A DNA stretch of 64,000 nucleotides, taken from positions 1,178,001-1,242,000 of the forward strand of contig RQOL01000906.1 in the NCBI GenBank assembly GCA_013076295.1, written 5' to 3'. A program made the position numbers and the translations under genes. Below the pieces are notes generated by a model that did not search any database, was not told the DNA's origin, and saw only the letters and a list, made by a program, of their open reading frames with translations. The stretch is from Sanderia malayensis (taxonomy: Eukaryota > Cnidaria > Scyphozoa > Semaeostomeae > Pelagiidae). Positions 1 through 10,354 of this stretch are shown here, one piece after another; the stretch's first letter is position 1; each line of letters starts with the position of its first letter.

Positions 1-400
1 TAACAAATATCCCTTTCTGGAAAATTAACAACAATGTAACAGCGTGCAGTGCTGTTTAAAACATTTTCCACGAAACGCGAAGCAAAATACGTGTCGTGTT
101 TGCCATTCTCCTCGTTATCACGCAAAATACTGAAATCGAGACTGATAAAGGGTTCGGAGACTAAGAAGGGTTCGGATAAAAAACAACAGATGATTGAAGA
201 ACACGGAACAGAACATAATTAAAAAACAAAAGATTAATTTCAAAAAGCCTATCTACATCATATCTAGAAATAACATATTTACAAAACTATATTAGCAAAA
301 CAAAACATTGCCTGTAAAAATAGCAGTTACAAGCAAGGTGGCAGGCAAGGGGGTTGGATAAATTATGGCATTGTTCAATAAACAAGCTTGCTCAGAACAA
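1..400. other. Intergenic, 3' side of the Schlafen-like gene
   Basis: AT-rich sequence downstream of the stop codon of the minus-strand Schlafen-like gene. It would hold that gene's 3' UTR. No coding exon, repeat family or RNA gene is visible here. Confidence 0.5.
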
Positions 401-2799
401 TTACGGCAACAATTTGCTTACAAAAGAGCCAAAGCGGGTATGTTCAGGAACAGCACCAAATCGTCGCTTCCTGTAAGATGGAGAATTCTCCTTGCTTTCC
501 ACAAATTTTCTCTTCCGAGGCTGAGGAGCCTTCGTTTCCACTGAAGATTTAGCATCCTTTTTAAATAATCGTTTGATTTTGACTGTTAAATTGTTTGAAG
601 CTGGCTTCTTTATCCGTGGAGCCTCTTCTATTATTTCCAAACTGCTATCAATCTTCGTAACTATTCTCTTCTCTTCATTGTCATCTCCTGTCACTATTTC
701 TTCAAAATTCTTCTTTACACTGGCCTCCTTCGCAGCTTCTGCCCGCTTCCTTAGCACCTGCAATTTAAACAGCTTATTCAGCCAGTTTTGAGTGGTGCAT
801 GAACGCATGCAGAGTGGTTGATAAAAATCAATGCCCACAAATATAGCCGCTTGCGTTGAGACAATTAAAATACAGTTACGAGCAACAAACTCCACATTAA
901 TGCGAACTGTACAAAACGATAGAACTAATAAATGTGTACAGTAACAACCCACATATAAAAACCTGCAAACCTTGCATCCAGTCTATTGTTCTAAAACTAT
1001 TGTTCTAAATCTAAAACTAGTTCTAAAACCAGTCTATTGGCTATTGTTTCCTCTATTGTTTTGAGCAGAAGTATCACACTGTAGATCCTTAATTACTTCT
1101 TTCTTATATGCAAGCTTTTACTGTACCTGCATATATTTCTCAAGGACGAGATCTTTTATGGCCAACGGCCGCAATGGGCCTTGCACTCCACCATCTCTTC
1201 TCATCATGACCTAAAAGAGAGTTCAGTAACATATTAATATGAATTATTCACATTAAAGCCTTCTTCGCTGTCAGCAGTCCGATTCTGTTAAAGTCTTCCT
1301 TTCCAAGTGCTTGCTTTACCGAGCACATTAAAGTAGTACCAGAAGAGGATTGTAACTAGTGCTGTGATGCAAATTGTGCATACCTCGTGTCGACTGTTCT
1401 CGTAAATGGCATTAGGATCGCCTTTATCGATGTATAATTCGATGATATACAGATCGTGTTCATATGGATGATATGAATCCCACACCGGCACAAAGCTCAA
1501 ACTGTAATGCAAATAACAAAAGTCAGAAATGCTGCTATCGAAACCAAGTTGGTTAAAAATGATTACCGAAACTACATAGATTCTTGGCATATTTCAGCAG
1601 GGCCACTGAAACTAAAGCTGGTTGAACTGATAGATGCAGGACATCCACTGAAAGTGAAGTTGTTTGAACTGATAGATGCAGGACTTCCACTGAAAGTCAA
1701 CGTAGTTGAACTGATAGATGTAGTACACGAATGGTCGTTTTCAAAACCACACATAAAGCACAAAACTGGATAAATCTCGTGAAAAATGTGATTCAATTCC
1801 TCGGCCTTTCCCAAAATCCACACCCATTGGAGATTACCCTCGCCAATCCGTCTCGATAAGGATGGATTTCAGAAGCTTGGTTGCTTCTCCAAAATGCTCT
1901 AACATGTTAATAAAAAATACTACGTGCAATAATACTAAACAGACAAATACTTCAATAGCATCATCAAGCTTTGCTGCATCAAGATTGCAGCAAATGAATA
2001 CTGAGAATAATGGATGCATCGTCAAATACCGGTATTTGTCTGGCCGAACGACAGGTCGAAATTCTGCAAATTCTCTGTCAACTTTATGGGTGATTCTTGT
2101 GATTTTTTCGGAATTCAATCGAACACCCTGGACAATCCCTAAAAGAGGAGAAAGCAGAGACAATAGTAAACTAACAAATCTTCTGAAGAAATCTTGAGAT
2201 TCATAAGCATGCTACAAGTCAAAAATTAGTATTAAGTAAGCAGTATTAAAAACACAACAGCAAGTAATTACAAATTCAGATCATCCAACTTACCATTGTC
2301 CAATATGCCACCAAGAAGAACGCCACCTTCGGCATTTAAAAATGCCGATCCATACTTTCGAACATACTAAAAAATGCAGCAAAGTTACTAGAATGAGATC
2401 TTCAAAGAATGCATAGCATGTGGGGTTGACGCACTACAGGCTGGATATATGCATGCTTATCACAGTGAAAGATGTGAAGAAACAAGTCTACGAGGAAACA
2501 TAAATCGCAGAATCTATACCATACTCACATCGCGTAAAATATCCATTTGAACCAAGCCCCCGCCAGCCTTGAACTCAAAGTTGCGATCTTCAGTGACACT
2601 GATTACTTCTCTGTAACAATAATATGATCTTTTCCTCCTGCAGAACAGAAACCATATCAGAAAGCATTGTACTTCATGCAAGAAAAAGAAGAAGGTTTTG
2701 AAATACGTATTCACAATGACTTTATTACCTTTTTGATTCGATTTGAGTAGGTGTAAAGGTCACTCCAGGTGTTGACGTATATTTCAACCTTTTTTTAGT
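401..2799 (-). CDS. Schlafen/AlbA_2-domain protein with basic tail (5' end missing)
   Basis: Exons on the minus strand: 2799-2729 (provisional), 2610-2529, 2366-2294, 2138-2030, 1501-1384, 1210-1127, 757-401; all phases join. The product contains the Schlafen core in order: EDRNFEFK (the E-x4-E-F-K-type acidic motif of the nuclease fold), a long helix, FLNAEGGVLLGG (the conserved glycine-rich strand), a PVVRPDKY segment, SFVPVW, then MRRDGGVQGPL. After the domain comes a tail of about 120 residues rich in K, R and E, with RKRK-type patches that could be nuclear targeting signals. There is no helicase part, so this is a short Schlafen-like protein. Family members cleave tRNA/rRNA or, in nematodes, the 5' ends of piRNA precursors (PUCH complex); the substrate here is unknown. 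No initiating ATG was found: the frame of the first exon is closed upstream by a stop, so at least one more 5' exon is expected. Confidence 0.8.
937..1125. mobile_element. MITE family A, copy 1 (old copy)
   Basis: Starts TACAGTAACAACCC and ends with TTTTACTGTA, so it is TA-flanked with CAGTAAAA-type terminal inverted repeats. Its interior shares the CTATTGTT and TTTTGAGCAGAA motifs seen in the other family A copies. It lies in the last intron of the Schlafen-like gene and its right end touches the splice donor of exon 1210-1127. Confidence 0.7.
1603..1722. repeat. 42-bp tandem repeat, three units
   Basis: Units at about 1603-1644, 1645-1686 and 1687-1722, each with CCACTGAAA near the start and GAACTGATAGATG near the end. 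The unit is a multiple of 3, so both strands stay open through it. It lies in the intron between exons 2138-2030 and 1501-1384 of the Schlafen-like gene. Confidence 0.85.
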
Positions 2800-3172
2800 C
2801 TACGAGTAAATAATTGCATGATAGTACAGTGTGTTATGGCATCAATTAAGCGCCCGGGGCGCTTGTCGGCCTGGATTATCATTAAACAATAAACATTGAA
2901 CACTGTTGACAAGGACAACTAATGACATGAATACGCATGCGTATTGCCTCATGCCCGTAATCAGAAATACCGTGCACACAATTCCAGATAAATATTTTTA
3001 CGTGTGTATATCTATCGGTGGCGAGTCACCAAGCAGATGTCGCTGAATATATATGAACAGATCGGCACTGTTGGCCTCGTCACCCCGGTGTACCAACAGA
3101 GTTAGTAGTTGAGTACGATCGGTTGATGGTTTTTCGGCGTTTCTGCCGAAAACTATCCTGAACGGAAAGACG
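2800..3172. other. Intergenic, probable 5' region of the Schlafen-like gene
   Basis: About 370 bases with no coding support. The missing first exon of the Schlafen-like gene should lie here or further right. A GC-rich palindrome (GCGCCCGGGGCGC, near 2850) resembles the core of MITE family D. A small hairpin (TTTTCGGC / GCCGAAAA) sits near 3131-3152. Confidence 0.4.
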
Positions 3173-3345
3173 AAAAGTCCCGGTACGCCGGGGATCTACT
3201 TTCTCTTGTAGATCCCCGGCGTACCGGCCCTCATCTAATTTCAACTCGCCTTCAACTCAACTTCAAGTGGCCCTCAGTGGAATCGATCCGCGACTCCAAG
3301 AGTGGCAAGCACAAGTGCCAACCACTTCGCCACAAGAGTTGAACT
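3173..3345 (-). ncRNA. tRNA-headed Pol III-type element (SINE or small RNA candidate)
   Basis: On the minus strand there is a box A-like TGGCGAAGTGG (3332-3322) and a box B-like GGATCGATTCC (3289-3279) at tRNA-like spacing. Downstream is a body with repeated GAGTTGAA, then a 20-bp perfect hairpin (arms 3227-3208 and 3199-3180), then TTTT (3176-3173), a Pol III terminator. The cloverleaf itself is poor: no good acceptor stem was found. It is therefore not a functional tRNA, but a tRNA-derived SINE or an independent small RNA gene is plausible. Confidence 0.5.
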
Positions 3346-4059
3346 AACAAGAGTGTAAACACTGAAGCTTCAATTCTGGATTTGTACGAGAATTGATAGA
3401 GCAATCAGTAGCAAAGATCAATTGTTGGTTTTGTTCACTACGACCATAAAAATTTACGGTTTAGTAAAAAATTCAGATTGAAGAACCAATATTGCTGATT
3501 CACACTCTCCCACCTTTTTAGGGTCCGCATGAAAGTTGGAAAATGGCCCATGTAATAACATTTTATACATTTTGTACTAAAACTTTGAACTACCCATATG
3601 GTAACTGTTAAAATACTTCGCTTAGAAGTCTAGAAGATGAATGTGAATAAAACTCGGGTCACACCACATGTTTTGAATTTTACAAGGCCTAAAAATAAAA
3701 CGAGCCAAAACCCAGCCAGAACAATTCTTGTCTTAGCCAAACCAAAGTGGTATCAAATGAAGTTTGCAAACATTTACTTACAGGACTACTTGAAACATCT
3801 TCGCTTGGCTTTCTTTTGAAAAAAGATCGAATTTTGTTCAGCAAGGAAGCCATTCTCTTAGAACTCAGTCACCCTTCCCAGACTCGAACTTTGAAAAACT
3901 TAATTTCCCCGCCCCCTCCTCGTATTGAAATCGAGGTTTAACAATACTCGAACCCGGAGAAAAGAGACAGAAAATACTTGAACCAATTACAAGTTAATAA
4001 CAAAAATCAATTAAAAATAAAATGAATTAGCAAGTTGTGTAAAAAACTTAATTTAACAA
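3346..4059. other. Intergenic, 3' side of FRG1
   Basis: About 700 AT-rich bases between the tRNA-like element and the FRG1 stop codon. Short open frames at 3637-3941 have no recognisable family and look like chance. Nothing else was seen. Confidence 0.4.
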
Positions 4060-4984
4060 CTATTTACAATATCTATCAGCCTTCATTTTTTCTCTCCTGT
4101 CAAGCATTGCTTCATGAAGCTTCCCTTTGCCTTTAGCTTTCTCAAGTTTAGAAACATCTTGGGTAGTTAAGCGAAGTTTATGGTCCTGAAAACTTTGGAA
4201 TTTCTTCACATAGTTTATTTCACATTGTTGTGCATCAATAACATCATCTTCATTTACATCTTCCTTTTTCTTTTTTCTGCAAAAACAAATCAGGATTTGA
4301 ATTGTGGTGCATCACATTTTGGAGGTATTTGATCTGAGCCGGAATATTTCTTTGTCCCTGACTTTGGCACTCAGTGACATTAGTTCATCAGAATCTGTCA
4401 CAGTGAGAAAATAGCCATTGTGTCCTTGAAGGGCTGTTTTTTCATCTTCAATAACAACATCAAATTGTTCTTGTGGTCCAATGGCATCAGAACGCCCCAT
4501 AACATCACCTTTGGAATTTACTGAGATGTACTTTCCTGCAAAGATAACAATGTTAGTTGCAATGTAAACATTTCACAAAATATAATACATCAAAATTATG
4601 AAAGAGGTAGATTTATCACAAACCATAGCCAGATTTAAATGCAATTTTAGTTCCAGCTAATACAACAAGAGTAAATATTTCTTCAATTTGTGGTGTGTTA
4701 TTATCATGGATATCTCCAAGAGACAACGAGCCATTGTCTTTGGCAATGACGTAATTACCCTTGTACGTTTGCAAAGCAATGTTACAACTTTGCAGTTTGG
4801 AATATTCTTTTATAGCCCACCAACCGCCATGTTGGAGACAGTCTTCATCCTTAAGAATTTCCAAAGAATCATCTCGCTCCGAATTGCCGTGTTTCCTTTT
4901 CTTCACCTTAGTTTTCTTTTTACCGGATTGCGTTGAGCCTTTTAATTTAAGTTTCCCAATCTTCACCTGTTTATAATCGTCCAT
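4060..4984 (-). CDS. FRG1: FRG1 (beta-trefoil, RNA-processing nuclear protein)
   Basis: Exons 4984-4624, 4535-4316 and 4276-4060 join in phase to 265 codons, close to the 258 of human FRG1. The start at 4984 gives MDDYKQVKIGKLKLKG, matching the family N-terminus; an in-frame upstream ATG-like start at 5041 would add residues that the family lacks. Order: lysine-rich nuclear localisation segment (about 15-35), the fascin-like beta-trefoil with ALKSGYG-like and GRSDAIGP motifs (about 115-140), then the C-terminal signature CEINYVKKFQSFQDHKL and a basic end KADRYCK. FRG1 is a nucleolar/Cajal-body protein linked to pre-mRNA processing and actin bundling. It lies head to head with the GPR137-type gene, 232 bases apart. 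Confidence 0.95.
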
Positions 4985-5216
4985 GTTTGTGATTAAGCAT
5001 TGTTGTTGATGATGATGATTGATATCAACAGTCCAAAGCATAGGCTGAGTTTAGATCATGGTTTGCATACAGACATTAAATTAAGTCATTAGAACTGACA
5101 AGCTTTAACATCATATACATATATCAGCTATGATCTAGGTTCAACTAAAAATATTGACAAGACGAGACGAAAAAGAAATTGAATAATTAAACGGATGTAA
5201 AATCTCGTGATTTAAC
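4985..5216. promoter_or_regulatory. Shared divergent promoter, FRG1 / GPR137-type gene
   Basis: Only 232 bases separate the two start codons, which point away from each other. Both promoters and 5' UTRs must therefore lie here or overlap. No TATA box is obvious. The role is inferred from spacing alone. Confidence 0.5.
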
Positions 5217-8200
5217 ATGGCGGTCAAGGAAGAATTTGTCAGTGGAATCAATCATTTTTCGTCGGGGTTGAAGCCTTCTGTATCGAACCTTGAGAATATA
5301 CTTCCACCAACTTTAGAACCATCAGTACCGATACAAGTTCATCTCGGACTCTCAGTTGTGTTTACTGCATTATATGGCCTACTTTTTCTCATGATTTTAC
5401 TACAGCTGTGGCTAATTTTGCACTATGGACACAGACGACTGTCGTATCAATCGACATTTTTATTCGTTTGTCTTTTATGGGCTGCTCTTAGAACGACATT
5501 GTTCTCATTTTATTTCAAGAACTGCGTTGAGACAAACAAAATGGCACCATTCTTCAGCTGGCTGTTCTTTGCATTTCCAGTTTTTTTGCAGTATTTCATG
5601 CTTAACATTTTAGTACTTTACTTTGTTCAGGTAAACAAACAGTATAGAGTTCTTGCACATTTCCAATCCTAATAACTTGTTTTCACTGTTGCTTGCATAT
5701 ATTTCCATTGTCGTCTTCTTCCTAATCGGACATATAGTAAGAAAGATCCAATAGAGTTCAAAATCGCCCTTTCTCAAATTTCATTTTCTATTTTTGAACA
5801 ATAATTTGTTCTATCTTTAAAGGTATCACTGGAAAGGATATACCAAAGTGCTTTGAGATATCGGTAATTTTGAAATTATTGTTCTCTTTAAATTTCAATT
5901 GTATGATTCATTTCTTTCAATCGCACAACAAAACAATTGTTTCGATTATTTCAACAGGAAACTCTTATTTCTGGTGTTTTTCTTGGTCAACACAGTATTT
6001 CTTGTGACAAACATGACAAGTTCATTTCTTTATTGCAAAGAACCAAAAGCAGCATACCAACAAACAATTACAATTGTTCGAGTGTCTCTCGACTACACAC
6101 TGTTCTTCATATCTGCGTTGATTTTGTGCTGGTGCATTATAAGGGTAAGTGATGTTTTGGCCCTGTTATTTCCTACAGAGAGAGATATAATTTCCAATGA
6201 TCGTAACATAAACCTGCTTTGTATTAAGATCATAAAACTAAGTGAAGTCACGCTGCCCTAGATATTCCTACCTGGAAATTACTACATACACAGATTCCTC
6301 CAAGCATTGGGAAAATATTTTTTCCCAAATGTTTTAAAGCTTATCATTCCTCCATGCAAGCAACCTTTATGCAACGGATACCTCTCTACAATTGACGATA
6401 TCATTGACCCCTCATATATGTCTGTCTACTGCATTTGAAATTTTATAGCAATGTTTGTCAATGTTGGGATTATTTGTTTTACGTTTATAATAAAATGTTA
6501 TAACATGTATCATAATATATTTTCTTCTCATTCCTAGCTCTCAAAAACAAAAGCAACTAAAATACTTATTGAAGGCAAGGTAAAGGACATTTTAAGATTA
6601 CTGCTACCATTGCATGAGATTCCAGACCAGACATTAGGGATTTAGGAACAGCAATACAGTGCAAATTTATGTGGAAAGGGGGTTTTCATGGGAGTTTCAA
6701 CCTTCCGTATTGCAGCTGAAGGATGATGAAGGGGTTACTGAAAATGCTTTTTCATACATGTCAAATTCCTTGTACTATTCTTAACCTCTATCTAATCTTT
6801 CATTCCAGGGTGTCTCATACTGCCAAGCAGTGACTGTATGCACATTGATTTCACTGCTGTATCTTTCAAGAGCAATTTACAATATTATTGCTGTGTCACC
6901 GGTGTCAATGCCAACTTTTAACTTTGGCTGGATCAATGTCTCTGACCAGGTACATTCTTAATTTGAACTTCAGTTTGAGAGAATTGTGTTATATTTTTCC
7001 TACATTACTCTTTTATGAATATACGTTTTCATTGCCGTCCTGTGCGGACTCGCTACCTGTCTGTGTCAATGTATTCCTATTTACATTTTAAGTTTTCTGA
7101 AACAGAGATTCCATTTCAATCTCAGAATATTTGTAGTCAACCTTACGTTATGTACCAAGTTGTCACTCAAGAAAAAGCAAATTTGTAAAAATTAGCAACA
7201 ATTGTTACTAACATAGCCTTGGCATTTTTAGAAGTGAATTACTTTGGGATATCTTTCTCAAATACCAGACCAGTCAAAATTGAAACTCTTAACATTGGCT
7301 TTCTTGACTTTCAATAATAGTTATTACCATAAAGTTTCCTAAATTGCAATTAGTTGACGTCAAGCACACAAATTTAAGGCTTAGTCTGATTCAGTTGAAT
7401 TCGCAAATCATTTTGATCAAACAAAGTTTGATGATGCTTTTTTCAGGGAGAGATTGGTAAGCAGGGCTCAATTGAACACTCCACAAACAATTACGCCTTT
7501 GTTTCATTTGGTGTTGTACTTTTCATTTGGGAACTTCTTCCAACCTTCACAACTGTGTGGTTATTCAGAGTGAGAAGACCAGACACTGGAGTGGTAATGC
7601 ATCCAACTCAATTCAATCATCCTCTCTCATTAATTAAATATATTGGCCACAATATTCCATGTCTTTCTTTCCTCTCCACTCTCCTTTCATGCTCATCACA
7701 TTCAGCCAAGCTTAGACAGTTAAGACGATAATGCTTTCATCTATTGTAGCCATCTTCTGTAATAACGTCAGAAAGCTTCAGTAGCAAGTCGTACTTTTTT
7801 GACGACCCTCGTCGTTATGATTCTGATGATGATTTAACAACAGGGGCTACCCCTCCTGGGTTTGCAGGGTAAGCCATTATTATTATTATTTTATTATTAT
7901 TATTATTATTATACGTTACGGACATCAGACACAACGTTGTTTGAAAATATTTATCATTTACATGAAATATATACAGTCAACTTTGTCTAATTCGAACACC
8001 CTGGGGAAACGTGAAAATGTTCGATTAAAAAAAGTTCGAATTATAGAGGCTTGTTTTATAAAAATTGGTTCATTAGTGTTCCTTGAAGGGAGAGAGAATT
8101 TAGTTCGAATTACACGAGTTCAAACTATGCAGATTTGACTGTAGTAACAAATATCCACCATTTGACTATCATGGAAGGACCTGTCATCGACATTTTGTGT

Positions 8201-8463
8201 ATCAATTCCACTAGCTATTCTAATTTTCCAGCCTTCTTGACATTCCGGGTATTGGCACGCGGACGTACAGCGTAAATGACCAGGCCAGCTACAAGCGGAT
8301 GTCATCGTACGGTTCGATACCAACACGTGGTAGCAGCTACAACGCCCACAGCCGGAGCTACCCGAGTCCGCATGTTCGAGGCACGACCCCTCCCATGCTT
8401 TTCTCGTCAGCAGCAAACAGCAACCCATATCGACCGATGTTGGAATCAGAAGAAATGGAATAA
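5217..8463 (+). CDS. GPR137: GPR137-type seven-pass lysosomal membrane protein
   Basis: Exons 5217-5630, 5823-5863, 5958-6144, 6538-6579, 6809-6949, 7447-7593, 7750-7868 and 8232-8463 join in phase to 440 residues, close to the family size. Seven hydrophobic segments are visible, roughly at residues 45-70, 77-98, 106-134, 152-175, 192-213, 233-255 and 290-315. After them comes a Ser/Pro-rich cytoplasmic tail of about 125 residues. N-linked sites (NMTS, NVSD) fall near the TM4 end and before TM7. In vertebrates GPR137 proteins sit in lysosomes and help Rag GTPases and mTORC1; this role is inferred from the family. A microsatellite and a MITE occupy the last intron. Confidence 0.9.
7875..7913. 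repeat. ATT microsatellite
   Basis: A run of TTATTATTATTA-type repeats in the last intron of the GPR137-type gene. Confidence 0.85.
7972..8143. mobile_element. MITE family B, copy 1
   Basis: TA-flanked; begins TACAGTCAACTTTGTC and ends GCAGATTTGACTGTA. The interior repeats the TTCGAA core several times in both orientations. It lies in the last intron of the GPR137-type gene, close to the final acceptor. Confidence 0.9.
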
Positions 8464-8492
8464 TTAATTTGGAGTCTTTAATTCTCAAGAGG

Positions 8493-8656
8493 TACAGGAT
8501 ATCCCGATAACTCGAACCCGTTATAGCTCGAACCTCGGACAACTCAAACCAATTTGGACCTTGAAATCTTTGCCAGTATTTTCAACTGGAATATTTGGTA
8601 ACTCGAACCACTTCCTTCGGCACCTTCGAGGTTTGAGTTATTGGGATTTTACTGTA
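8493..8656. mobile_element. MITE family C, copy 1
   Basis: Starts TACAGGATATCCCGATAACTC and ends TTATTGGGATTTTACTGTA. The motif AACTCGAAC or its complement recurs inside the element. TA at both ends suggests a Tc1/mariner-type target. Confidence 0.85.
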
Positions 8657-8716
8657 TATTTAAACTTGTTAATACAGATCTGTTAATATATCTAATTCGA
8701 TCCGATGTCTATTAGT

Positions 8717-8818
8717 AAAACAAGGAATACGTCAATGCTGGAATGTCAACAATTGGTCTCACTCAAGTCTGTAGTCTACATCATTGTACATTCCAGTATT
8801 TCGTATTCCGTGTTTTAC
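8717..8818. repeat. Imperfect inverted repeat, about 29-bp arms
   Basis: AAAACAAGGAATACG...GCTGGAATGT is matched by the complement at the right end, ACATTCCAGTATTTCG...GTGTTTT. It could be a small MITE or a hairpin. Confidence 0.6.
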
Positions 8819-9302
8819 GATTAATTTTATTATTATTATTTTAAATTATGAATCAAAGGCTCTACTACAGTACATGCAACGCAATTTGTTATCATTGCCT
8901 TATTTAACCTTAGCTGCAATACCCCAGGCCTTGGTATGACCAATAGAGCCATTGCTTAACCGTGACCCTAAATTTACGTGGCATTTAGTTGCAAACTTCC
9001 AAGCCAACATTTTTGCTCCCAAATGTCTTTATATACACACCTTATTTATCATATCAAGTATATTGAAATTTTCTCGGGCAGCTGGGTATATTTTCTAGTT
9101 TTTTATTGGTTTTCCTACCGCTCTTTGCTTTTCGTGCTGCTTTTTTAGATGAAATTTAAGAAAATTTGTTAATTTAAGCAAAGCTGTTACTGATTTTGGT
9201 AATGTCGCTCAACTAAATATATTTTGTCATACACCTTATTCATAATAGAGATTTTTATAATTGATCGTTAAATTATTGCACAAGAATCAAATGATTTGAA
9301 TG

Positions 9303-9487
9303 TACAGAGGACTGACAGGACAAGGAAACAAAGTCATTCATTCATTGTTGACATGCAAAACTGGCCAATCAATTTTGCGTGTCTCTAATGATCTAATGAC
9401 ATCACCGTAACTCTACTATTTGATTGGTCAAATCTCGAGCCACATTCGGTCACTAATTTTGTGTTATTTATTCTGCAGTCCTCTGTA
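9303..9487. mobile_element. MITE family F, single copy
   Basis: TACAGAGGACTGACAG at the left end and CTGCAGTCCTCTGTA at the right end form terminal inverted repeats with TA flanks. The interior has no coding potential. Confidence 0.75.
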
Positions 9488-10354
9488 TTCAGCTTTTTTA
9501 CAATTTATTTGTAATTTCTATGCATTAGAACTTTAATTGCTAGACGCAAAAGATGGAATAAAACTTGTTTAAAAAGTTACTCGTGAAAAAATGTGATGAA
9601 TTTGTCAAGTTATAATGTAATTCAATAATTGATGGATGATTTAGGAATATAAACGTTTCTTTTTTCTGATACATTTTTGAGACCAAAAGGCTAACTGGGT
9701 CTGGGAGGGCAGAATTGCTAAAAAGGGGGGCTTATTATTGTGAGCCCCAATCTAATCTTCGGCAGTACCATTTAGCCTCGTCTTCAACAGCTCGTCATTG
9801 TGCTTTTTACTGATGGCTGAAACCGAGGCGACAGGTTTCTTTCACCAAAAAAATATATTTTCGAGTCTTAAAAAAGCATTAACTTTTGAACTGTGTGCTG
9901 TGTGCTTGGGCTTGTTGACTGAAGATTGAATACTTTCAGCTTGTTGATAATTCTCATAAAGGAGAGGTTAAGCTGCTTCTAGCTCAGGTAATATTTTGTT
10001 ATTTATGCTGGAGTACTTTTGCCGGATGAACGTTTTTCATTTCCTACTAGGCCATACGATGCGATAAAATAGTATTGGCATGGTTCTTATTAAAACATCA
10101 GGCCCCCAATGTTGGACATTGTACTTTTCTCTTGGTTGCGTCTCAAAACAATGGTATAAGTATGATATTTAGAAATCGAAATGCCACTGACAACAAATGT
10201 ATTGAGTAGAGGCCGGTTATTTTATGTTAGAAACAAACAAGAAAACAATGAAAACATGTTAGAAAATGTTATTAATTTATTTACCTTAGTATTCAGCTGC
10301 AAACCGCTGTCACTCTACTCTGTCAATTACATTAATTGAAGCGAACCAGAAGAA

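Larger units (their letters stand above)
8464..10354. other. Intergenic between GPR137-type gene and atlastin
   Basis: About 1.9 kb on the same transcription side as both neighbours. It holds two MITEs (8493-8656 and 9303-9487) and an imperfect inverted repeat (8717-8818). The part right of 9500 should include the atlastin promoter and possibly a non-coding exon. No coding exon was recognised. Confidence 0.5.

Noticed and set aside
1507..1773. Plus-strand 88-codon frame with repeated ELIDAG peptide
   Set aside because: It is explained by the 42-bp tandem repeat in an intron, has no start context and no family match.
3130..3230. Possible hammerhead-type ribozyme next to the hairpin
   Set aside because: GAAA runs and stems are present, but no CTGATGA core in the right place on either strand. 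The hairpin plus tRNA-like boxes is a simpler reading.
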